This document shows, in pieces, positions 1 through 5,364 of a stretch of 5,364 bases of DNA (the first letter of the stretch is position 1; the number at the start of each line of letters is the position of its first letter). The notes beneath the pieces are model-generated. The model was not told where the DNA came from. It saw only the letters and a list, made by a program, of their open reading frames with translations, and did no database searches. The stretch spans positions 1 through 5,364 of the forward strand of contig CAMLFP010000380.1 in the NCBI GenBank assembly GCA_946479335.1, given 5' to 3'. The position numbers and the translations under genes were made by a program. Source of the stretch: an uncultured Archangium sp. Lineage in GTDB: Bacteria; Myxococcota; Myxococcia; Myxococcales; Myxococcaceae.

Positions 1-1244
1 CCCTGACTGTTTCGCGTGACCAGATTCTGCGTCGCGTCGGCGTCGAAGAGCCGCATCGCCCGCACTACGTGGTGTGGGAGCTGACGCTGAAGTGCGATCT
101 CCACTGCACGCACTGCGGCTCGCGCGCAGGTGACGCGCGGCCTAACGAGCTGACGACCGAAGAAGCGCTCGATGTCGTGCGGCAGCTCGCGGAGATGAAG
201 GCCGCGGAGGTGACGCTCATCGGCGGCGAGGCGTACCTGCACCCGGGGTTCCTCGACGTCATTCGAGCGCTCAAGGCGCGCGGCATTCGCCCCACGCTGA
301 CCACCGGCGGCTACGGCATCACCGCGGAGCTCGCGCGCGAGATGAAAGCGGCGGGCTTGCACGCGGCATCGGTCAGCATCGACGGGCTCGAGACCGAGCA
401 CGACCTGTTCCGCGGCATGAAGGGCAGCTTTCGCCACGCGCTCGACGCGCTGAAGTTCATGCGCGACGCAGGGCTCATCATCGCGTCGAACACCAACTTC
501 AACCGGCTGAACCTGAAACAGCTCGACGCGCTGTACGACGTGCTGCACGACGCCGGCATCCAGGCGTGGATGTTCATACTCACCGTGCCGCTGGGGCGCG
601 CGTCAGACCGCGCCGACATGCTGCTGCAGCCGTGGGAATTGCTGGAGCTGATGCCCGCGCTCGCGCGTTTGAAACAGCGCGGGCTCGACGACGGCATCAC
701 CGTCACCTCCAGCAACACCATCGGCTACTTCGGCCCGGAGGAGACGTTGCTGCGCTCGCCGCTCCGCAACGGCACCGACCATTTCCAGGGCTGCGTCGCC
801 GGGCGGTACACGCTGGGCATCGAGGCCGACGGCGCGGTGAAGGGCTGCCCGTCGCTGCAGACGAGCCACTACGTCGGCGGGAACCTCCGCGAGAAACCCA
901 TCGCCGAAATCTGGGAGACGCCGAAGCTCGCCTTCACCCGCGCGCGCGGCGTCGATGAGCTCTGGGGCTTCTGCCGCGAGTGCCCGTTCGCCGCGACGTG
1001 TCTGGGCGGCTGCACGTTCACCTCGCACGCGCTGTTCGGGAAGCCGGGGAACAACCCGCTGTGTCACTACCGGGCGCGCGTCTTCGCCTCCCGCGGGCAA
1101 CGCGAGCGGCTGGTGTTGAAGGAAGCGGCGCCCGGCGAGCCATTCGACAACGGGCGTTTCGAGATCGTCATCGAAGCGTTCGATGCGCCTGACCATCGGC
1201 CGCCGTCACCCGCGAAGCTGCTCAAGCGCAAGTCACCCGGGTAG
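1..1244 (+). CDS. Radical SAM/SPASM domain protein, probable peptide (RiPP) maturase; 5'-partial
   Basis: Probable iron-sulfur enzyme that uses S-adenosylmethionine to start radical chemistry, most likely modifying a ribosomal peptide in the cytoplasm. Residues are numbered from the GTG at 69. The radical SAM cluster motif CxxxCxxC is C9-C13-C16, followed by GGE (52-54) and SIDG (103-106). The C-terminus has a complete SPASM pattern for two auxiliary 4Fe-4S clusters: C242-x12-G-x4-C260, then C302-x2-C305-x5-C311-x3-C315, then C332. The frame stays open upstream of 69 to the window edge (first whole codon at 3). That stretch reads like family N-terminus (DQILRRVGVEEPHRPHYVVWE), and a start at 69 would leave only eight residues before the first cluster cysteine, so the true start is probably outside. 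From memory it resembles the family named GDL motif peptide-associated radical SAM/SPASM maturase; the exact subfamily is inference. Its 3' end overlaps the convergent acyltransferase gene by 12 bp. Confidence 0.9.
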   Translation, partial: LTVSRDQILRRVGVEEPHRPHYVVWELTLKCDLHCTHCGSRAGDARPNELTTEEALDVVRQLAEMKAAEVTLIGGEAYLHPGFLDVIRALKARGIRPTLTTGGYGITAELAREMKAAGLHAASVSIDGLETEHDLFRGMKGSFRHALDALKFMRDAGLIIASNTNFNRLNLKQLDALYDVLHDAGIQAWMFILTVPLGRASDRADMLLQPWELLELMPALARLKQRGLDDGITVTSSNTIGYFGPEETLLRSPLRNGTDHFQGCVAGRYTLGIEADGAVKGCPSLQTSHYVGGNLREKPIAEIWETPKLAFTRARGVDELWGFCRECPFAATCLGGCTFTSHALFGKPGNNPLCHYRARVFASRGQRERLVLKEAAPGEPFDNGRFEIVIEAFDAPDHRPPSPAKLLKRKSPG

Positions 1245-2357
1245 CTCGCGGAACACGCGATGCGTGGGAATCGGCGGGTCGTGCAGCGTGCCCAGCACCG
1301 CGCCCACGGCCCAGTTCATCGGCGGCGTGCGGTGCTTGAGCCACAGCTGCGTGCTGACGGGTACCGCGCCCAAGCGCGCCTTGGTGTCTTCGCAGGTGCG
1401 CCCGAGCGAGAGGCGGCCGCTGCGCCAGTCGAACGCGCGCTCCAACATCGCCAGGAGCAGCCGCAGGTAGAGCGGCGCTTCCACCGACTTCTCGTAGCCG
1501 AGGTAGTAGCCGACGCAGTCATCGCCGTTCTTCAGCGACACCGCGAAGCCGTCGATGCGACCGTCTTTCTCGAGCGCGGTGATGACGCAGTCGTCGCCGA
1601 GCCTCCGCTGCAGCTCGACGAAGAAGCGCCCGCTGAGTTTGAGCGGCCGCACGTCGGCGTTGGCCCAGACCTGGCCGTAGAGCGAATCGAGCCGCGCTTC
1701 GTCGCGCTGCACGTCTTCGAGTGAGAGTCGGCGCGCGCGGTAGCCAGCGGCTTCGACCTCTTCGACGGTCTTCTTCACCGCGCGTCGGCGCTTCGCCGCG
1801 AGGCTCGCGAGGTAGCCATCGAGCGACGTCCACTCCGGCTCGCAGCGCAGTTGCATGTCGACGCCTGATGGCGCGCGCCGGTACCCGGCTTTGCGCACTT
1901 CGAGTTCGTCGAGCGTCGGCGCCACGTCTTTCAGCAGCGCCATGTTCACCACGCCGTCGGCTTTCTCGAAGCGACGCAGCCGGTCGACGAGCTTCAGCGC
2001 CTCCGGGAGAACACGCAGCGGGCTTGCGGTGGCCACGCCGGTCGCGCCCCACGCGGCGAGGTTGCCCAGCACCAGCGCACGCTCATCGACGAAGTGCGCG
2101 ATGGGCGCGTGCGCGAGTGCCGAGCGACCCTCGATGCGCACCAACTGCATCACCAGCGCGGCGATGGCCTCGTCACCATCGAACAACAGCGCGTAGCGCG
2201 GAGACACGTTCGCCGGCGCCGCCGTCTCGAGCGCGGAGAGGAACGGGCGCTGCAGGAACACACCGGAGTCTCTCGTCAGCGCATCCCAGCGCGCGCCATC
2301 GAGGTGAGAGAGCTTCTCGGCCAGCACCACCTGCATCGCACGAGGCGTTCGGGTCAT
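1233..2357 (-). CDS. FemAB/BioF2-like GNAT-fold acyltransferase
   Basis: Predicted cytoplasmic acyl- or aminoacyl-transferase of 374 residues, a usual length for the double-GNAT FemAB-like/Acetyltransf_6 group. The visible signs are a FLQRPFLSALE segment near residues 34-44, typical of the N-terminal half, and a basic linker rich in K/R around 180-200 (SLAAKRRRAVKKTVEE). A C-terminal GNAT half follows, with core strands around 257-290 (CVITALEKDGRIDGFAVSL, then GYYLGY) and the motif SLGRTCEDTKARLGA (317-331), matching the G-x-x-x-x-x-K-x-x-x-G signature near the end of such proteins. No signal peptide or membrane span is seen. Start is ATG at 2357 with no clear Shine-Dalgarno; ATG codon 8 is an alternative. 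Relatives act in peptidoglycan bridge formation, lipid or polysaccharide acylation, or protein modification; the substrate here cannot be told. It lies 123 bp downstream of the DUF1552 gene, same strand, and ends inside the convergent radical SAM gene. Confidence 0.82.
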   Translation of the reverse strand: MTRTPRAMQVVLAEKLSHLDGARWDALTRDSGVFLQRPFLSALETAAPANVSPRYALLFDGDEAIAALVMQLVRIEGRSALAHAPIAHFVDERALVLGNLAAWGATGVATASPLRVLPEALKLVDRLRRFEKADGVVNMALLKDVAPTLDELEVRKAGYRRAPSGVDMQLRCEPEWTSLDGYLASLAAKRRRAVKKTVEEVEAAGYRARRLSLEDVQRDEARLDSLYGQVWANADVRPLKLSGRFFVELQRRLGDDCVITALEKDGRIDGFAVSLKNGDDCVGYYLGYEKSVEAPLYLRLLLAMLERAFDWRSGRLSLGRTCEDTKARLGAVPVSTQLWLKHRTPPMNWAVGAVLGTLHDPPIPTHRVFRELPG

Positions 2358-2480
2358 GGCGAAACGAACCGGAGCCCGCGCTCCGCCATTCCATTACGCA
2401 CCTGCGAAGCGAACTACGCAGCCGCAGCTCCCCTCTCCCCTGGGGAGAGGGTCTCGCGAAGCGAGGGGTGAGGGGCGAAT
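2358..2480. other. Only intergenic gap in the window (123 bp)
   Basis: This gap separates the stop of the DUF1552 gene from the start of the acyltransferase gene, both on the - strand. About a third of it is the inverted-repeat element. The 9-mer GCGAAGCGA occurs twice in direct orientation (2404-2412 and 2456-2464), the second copy lying inside the element. A less GC-rich patch (about 2388-2420) lies upstream of the acyltransferase start and could hold its promoter, but I see no convincing -35/-10 pair. No small ORF with a ribosome binding site is evident. Confidence 0.6.
2430..2475. repeat. G/C-rich inverted-repeat element with alternative stems, intergenic
   Basis: A perfect inverted repeat pairs CCCTCTCCCC (2431-2440) with GGGGAGAGGG (2442-2451), realistically an 8-bp stem with a 5-nt loop. 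Next to it CTCGC-GAA-GCGAG (2453-2465) forms a second small stem. The 5' arm CCCCTCTCCCC (2430-2440) can also pair with GGGGTGAGGGG (2465-2475) at 10 of 11 positions, so two folds compete. The layout CCCTCTCCCC / GGGGAGAGGG / GGGGTGAGGGG resembles interspersed intergenic repeats common in high-GC proteobacteria (recalled, not searched). No T-run follows on either strand, so it is not a canonical intrinsic terminator, although it may still stop or stabilise the 3' end of the DUF1552 message. Confidence 0.75.
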
Positions 2481-3875
2481 TCAGGCCACCAGCAGTTCGC
2501 TGAGCGGACCGGGTGCGATTCTCGTGTCTCCCTCGCGGCCGAACGTGTCCATGCTGGTGTCACCCAGCGCGTGACCGAGCGTGTTGAACAGGTTCGACAT
2601 CTGCCGGTTGCCGCTGCTGCCGTCTCCGGGGAACACCACGGTGCGCCCGTCGGTCTTCAAGCCCAGTGCGTTCCCGCCGATGAGCAGCGACGGCCACTCG
2701 CGTGCTTCGGAGTGATGCTGCTCTCCGTTGTCAGACATGAAGAGGATCGCGGTGTGATCCAACATCGAGCCGCTGGCGTTCACTTCGGGCGTCGCGGCCA
2801 GCGTGCGCGCCAGCTTCGCGACGAGCTCCACGTGCCGCGTCGTCACCTGCGTGATCGCCGTGTAGTTCGCGGGCGTCTCGATGCCGTGCTGCAGGTCATG
2901 CCGGTTGAGCTGCGTGATGGACGACGGGTAGTGCACGTCGAAGCCCGACGAGCCCGACGCGAGCACGATGTTGTTGGTCAGCCCGCCGAGCAGCGCGGAG
3001 GTCGCGATCTGGAACTGCGCCTCCAGCCACATCAGCGAGTCGGCGGGGCTGCCGGCGTTGGTGATGAGCGGGTTCGCCGAAGGCTCGACGGGGAGCAGCG
3101 GCCGCACCGCGTCGGCCAGGCTCTTCAGCTGCGCCTCGCGCGAGATGAGCGCCTCGAGCGACGTGAGGTAGCGCTCCAGTTTGATGCGCTCGTTCGAGTT
3201 CCCGCGGAACGTCGCCAGCGCCGCGCGCACATCATCGGCCGCGAAGTCGAACATCATCGAGCGCTGATTCCCCGAGACGTCGCCGCCGACGATGGTGCCG
3301 AACAGCGACTGGTACGCCAGCGACGGGTTCACGAGGATCGGCGCCGGCTTGCCCGCGTCGAAGAGACACGACTGGTACACGATGGGCGTCAGCGACGCGC
3401 TCACCCCGAGGCGGATGCAGTCGAACGGCGCGCCCTGCTTGAGCCGTGACGCCATCGTCGCGTCGAAGGTCGGCGCCGAGCCATCGACCGCGCACGACAA
3501 CGCGCCGGTGCCGGTCGAGTGCCCACCGCCGGTGATGAGGCTCGAGAGCCCGAGCACCACGGCTGAACGTTCGACCATCGACGCATCGCTCCCCGACGCT
3601 GCGAGCGGGCCCAGCGCGCGCGCCGACGCCAGCGTGTCGTTCTGGAGCGTGAGCCCCATCGCCGGGTACTGGCGGAAGAAGATGCGATCAGTCCCGATGG
3701 CTGAAGCGCCGATGGCCGCGCGCGCGCCGGTGGAGAGGAACATCTCCGGGTAGATGCCGTTGCACTCGAGCACGATGACCAACCGCTTCGGCGGTGTGGG
3801 CTGCGCGAACGCAGAGCGGAAGAAGGGTGCGAGCAGCCCGGTGGCGAGACCTTTGAGGAGCGTGCGGCGTTTCAT
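2481..3875 (-). CDS. DUF1552 family protein with Tat signal peptide
   Basis: Exported protein of unknown biochemical role, 464 residues, normal full length for DUF1552 (the Pfam family also known by an HxxSHH motif). The N-terminus is a twin-arginine signal: MKRRTLLKG, a hydrophobic stretch, then a likely cleavage after AFA (residue 24, before QP). The mature part starts with a strand-like KRLVIVLECNGIYPEMF (30-46). Family landmarks include GGGHSTGTGALSC (116-128), HDLQHG (326-331, apparently the degenerate HxxSHH site), and AILFMSDNGEQHHSE (376-390) followed by the SLLIGGNALGLKTDGR segment (396-411). The signal suggests folding in the cytoplasm before export, perhaps with a metal cofactor (inference). 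ATG abuts the TAA of the upstream DUF1592 gene with a strong GGAGGG 7 nt upstream, so the two are translationally coupled. DUF1552 genes commonly pair with DUF1592-type genes in Myxococcota and Planctomycetes. Confidence 0.9.
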   Translation of the reverse strand: MKRRTLLKGLATGLLAPFFRSAFAQPTPPKRLVIVLECNGIYPEMFLSTGARAAIGASAIGTDRIFFRQYPAMGLTLQNDTLASARALGPLAASGSDASMVERSAVVLGLSSLITGGGHSTGTGALSCAVDGSAPTFDATMASRLKQGAPFDCIRLGVSASLTPIVYQSCLFDAGKPAPILVNPSLAYQSLFGTIVGGDVSGNQRSMMFDFAADDVRAALATFRGNSNERIKLERYLTSLEALISREAQLKSLADAVRPLLPVEPSANPLITNAGSPADSLMWLEAQFQIATSALLGGLTNNIVLASGSSGFDVHYPSSITQLNRHDLQHGIETPANYTAITQVTTRHVELVAKLARTLAATPEVNASGSMLDHTAILFMSDNGEQHHSEAREWPSLLIGGNALGLKTDGRTVVFPGDGSSGNRQMSNLFNTLGHALGDTSMDTFGREGDTRIAPGPLSELLVA

Positions 3876-5364
3876 TTATTCGCCCTCCAGCGGCGCGCGC
3901 CGCGTCTTCCACGTGTCGCTGACGATCAGCGCGTTCACCATCTGCAGGAACGAGCCGTGGTTGGTGTCGTAGGCCTGCTCCATCTGCGAGAGCGTGCACG
4001 CGTCGGTGAGGTTCTCGGGCCGCCCCATGAAGTAGCGGAAGGTCTGCCGCACGAAGCAGCGCTTCACGTACGGCGAGTCGGCGAGCTTCTCCGAGAGCTC
4101 CACTGCGTTCGCCACCGGCCCGTCGAGCGCCGGGTCAGGCATGCCGGTCAACGTCGAGGTGCCATCGGGCATCGCCTGACCGCCGTCGGCGCCACGGTCC
4201 CACTGACGCAGGTAGCCCGCGTGGTTGTACGTCTCGAACGGGTAGCCGAGCGGGTTCATCAGCGCGTGGCACGCCTGGCACTGGTCGCTGGCCGTCGCTT
4301 CGGAGAGCCGTGCGCGGGCGCTCTTGTCTGGCGCGTGCGGCCCGACCTTCGCCATCACGCGCACCGACGAGAGCGGCGGCACGTAGCCGCACAGCAGGTT
4401 CTCGCGCACCCACTTGCCGCGGTGCACGGCCGACGGGTCGTCTTCGAAGTTGCCGCCGTGCGCGCCGAGCCACGCGGGGTGCGTCAACACGCCAGCGCGC
4501 TCGGCGTCAGGCAGCGTCACCCAGCGCGCGTCGGGCGCGTCGGCGATGGCCTGCTCGGTGCCGTAGACCTGCCCGGTCCACAACACGGCGTTCTCGTAGT
4601 TGCCGGTGTTCTGCGTCGAGGGGAGGAAGAAGCGCCGCGAGGTGAGCAGCGTCTTGAGCACGTCGTGATCTTCGATGACCGCGCGCGCGACCACGTCGTC
4701 GAGCTGCTGCGTGATGGTCGACTCGGAGCCGTAGTACCCGCTGCACAGGTTGCTGAACGAGCTCAACTGGTTGCGGTAGCCGGAGCGGTTGCCGTCGTCG
4801 AACCGCGAGGTCGCCTCCGGCACGTCCTTGAAGACGAGGCAGACGTTCTCGTAGCCGAGCCACTCGCGGAAGAAGCGCGCGAGCCCGTCGCCCAGCCAGA
4901 ACTGCCCGCGCGCGCTGCGGCGGCTGACGGAGAAGTCCTGCACGAGATCGAAGCGCGTGGCGTCGGTGCCGCCGGCGTTGGCGAGGAAGAGCTGCGTCGC
5001 GGTGGCGTCGTCGACGATGCCTCCGTCGACCGCCGCGCCGGCGATGTCGGCGTAGTGCCCGTCTTCCGGCGCGGAGAAGTCGGGGTACGCCCACGTCGGC
5101 GTCGCGCCCGGGCCGCGCGCGCCCACCGCGTAGGTCAGTTGCTGCGCGAGCTCCCACGGCGTCAGCGTCACGCGGCCGTCAGCGACGTCGCTCCCGAGCT
5201 CTTCGCGGAACAGCGCGCCCGTGGTCAGCCACGCGGCGTTGCTGATGCGCGTGATGCTCTCGGTGCGCAGCGCGACGCCGGCGTCGCCTTCGTGCGCGAT
5301 GACCGCGGTCGCGGCCCCGGGCCGCACGCCCGGGATGAAGCCGCCCTGCTTCTTCAGGTTCTCC
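3876..5364 (-). CDS. DUF1592/DUF1588/DUF1585 domain protein, 5'-partial
   Basis: Large secreted-type protein, partner of the DUF1552 protein; enzymatic role unknown. Residues are numbered from the in-frame GTG at 5327, but the frame is open to the window edge and the usual N-terminal signal and DUF1587/DUF1595-type region are absent, so the gene is cut. The DUF1592 domain runs about 20-240: LRTESITRISNAAWLTTGALFREELG, then LTPWELAQQLTYAVG (55-69) and FWLGDGLARFFREWLGYENV (143-162). DUF1588 runs about 275-385, with the typical ERAGVLTHPAWLGAHGG entry, HRGKWVRENLLCGYVPP and the QCQACHALMNPLGYPFETYNHAG block (349-371). CQACH (350-354) looks like a heme-binding CxxCH but is a standard DUF1588 feature. 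DUF1585 closes the protein (about 410-476: VKRCFVRQTFRYFMGRPENLTDACTL). The first 16 visible residues look like SecY rather than this family, so the extreme 5' part may not be native. Confidence 0.88.
   Translation of the reverse strand, partial: ENLKKQGGFIPGVRPGAATAVIAHEGDAGVALRTESITRISNAAWLTTGALFREELGSDVADGRVTLTPWELAQQLTYAVGARGPGATPTWAYPDFSAPEDGHYADIAGAAVDGGIVDDATATQLFLANAGGTDATRFDLVQDFSVSRRSARGQFWLGDGLARFFREWLGYENVCLVFKDVPEATSRFDDGNRSGYRNQLSSFSNLCSGYYGSESTITQQLDDVVARAVIEDHDVLKTLLTSRRFFLPSTQNTGNYENAVLWTGQVYGTEQAIADAPDARWVTLPDAERAGVLTHPAWLGAHGGNFEDDPSAVHRGKWVRENLLCGYVPPLSSVRVMAKVGPHAPDKSARARLSEATASDQCQACHALMNPLGYPFETYNHAGYLRQWDRGADGGQAMPDGTSTLTGMPDPALDGPVANAVELSEKLADSPYVKRCFVRQTFRYFMGRPENLTDACTLSQMEQAYDTNHGSFLQMVNALIVSDTWKTRRAPLEGE
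3883..3888 (-). promoter_or_regulatory. Ribosome binding site of the DUF1552 gene, inside the upstream gene
   Basis: GGAGGG on the - strand, 7 nt before the ATG at 3875. It lies within the last codons of the DUF1592 gene, whose TAA stop (3878-3876) directly precedes the ATG. Terminating ribosomes can therefore restart on the next gene. This is the best Shine-Dalgarno in the window and fixes the DUF1552 start. Confidence 0.8.
5304..5363 (-). other. SecY-like peptide segment at the window edge, in frame with the DUF1592 gene
   Basis: The - strand codons from 5363 to 5316 read ENLKKQGGFIPGVRPG, followed by AATA (to 5304). Bacterial SecY proteins carry a strongly conserved cytoplasmic segment of the form (A/D)NLKKxGG(F/Y)IPGIRPGxxTA near their C-terminus. 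The match is nearly complete and then stops; the next residues (VIAHEGDAGVALRTE) lead into DUF1592. Family knowledge is recalled, not searched. It could be a chimeric assembly end, a recombination scar or, less likely, chance. Confidence 0.45.

Noticed and set aside
603..1196. - strand open frame of 197 codons opposite the radical SAM gene
   Set aside because: Its composition is that of a shadow frame and it lies fully within a gene with intact motifs; no ribosome binding site or recognisable domain.
2430..2475. Intrinsic (rho-independent) terminator
   Set aside because: The stem is strong, but no T-tract follows on either strand. A repeat element with possible terminator side-activity is the safer call.
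2358..2480. CRISPR or tandem repeat array, based on repeated GCGAAGCGA and G-rich units
   Set aside because: Only two copies of a 9-mer and a few similar purine arms, with no regular spacing or unique spacers.
1721..2503. + strand open frame of 260 codons opposite the acyltransferase gene
   Set aside because: Extremely rich in Arg, Ser and Pro, with no domain signal, and it runs through the intergenic repeat; a GC-driven shadow.
2571..3449. Long + strand open frame (292 codons) opposite the DUF1552 gene
   Set aside because: Arginine-rich, low-complexity translation typical of an antisense shadow in high-GC DNA. The opposite strand has a clear family match, signal peptide and ribosome binding site.
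4266..4280. CxxCH (CQACH) as evidence of a c-type cytochrome
   Set aside because: The motif sits in the conserved DUF1588 block (ACHALMNPLGYPFETYN), where it is usual for the family. No other cytochrome features, such as a distal Met in a cytochrome fold, are visible, so heme binding is not claimed.

Overview
The window is dense, high-GC bacterial DNA: four genes fill almost all of it, with only one non-coding gap (123 bp). The gene content suggests a member of the Myxococcota (Deltaproteobacteria). A DUF1592/DUF1588/DUF1585 protein is paired with a DUF1552 protein, a combination typical of Myxococcota and Planctomycetes, and a radical SAM/SPASM protein resembles a maturase type I associate with myxobacteria. 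The taxonomic call is inference from family content and base composition; no rRNA or other marker gene is present.

Left part (1-1244, + strand): a radical SAM/SPASM protein that is open to the left edge, so its start lies outside the window. It has the CxxxCxxC cluster site and a complete seven-cysteine SPASM domain. It reads like a peptide (RiPP) maturase, but no precursor peptide is visible. It converges on, and overlaps by 12 bp, a FemAB/BioF2-like GNAT acyltransferase gene on the - strand (2357-1233).

Right part (2481-5364, - strand): a two-gene translationally coupled unit. A large secreted-type DUF1592-DUF1588-DUF1585 protein, 5'-truncated by the right edge, has its TAA stop directly against the ATG of a Tat-exported DUF1552 protein. 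Both are probably exported and probably act together, but the biochemical role of these families is not established. Between the DUF1552 gene and the acyltransferase gene lies a G/C-rich inverted-repeat element with two mutually exclusive stems, resembling interspersed intergenic repeats of high-GC proteobacteria.

The oddest feature is at the extreme right edge. The reading frame feeding into the DUF1592 domain begins with ENLKKQGGFIPGVRPG, which is nearly the textbook conserved C-terminal segment of the protein translocase subunit SecY. It has no expected place in a DUF1592 protein, so it may mark an assembly chimera, a recombination junction or a fusion. I found no tRNA, rRNA, CRISPR array, insertion sequence or convincing promoter.
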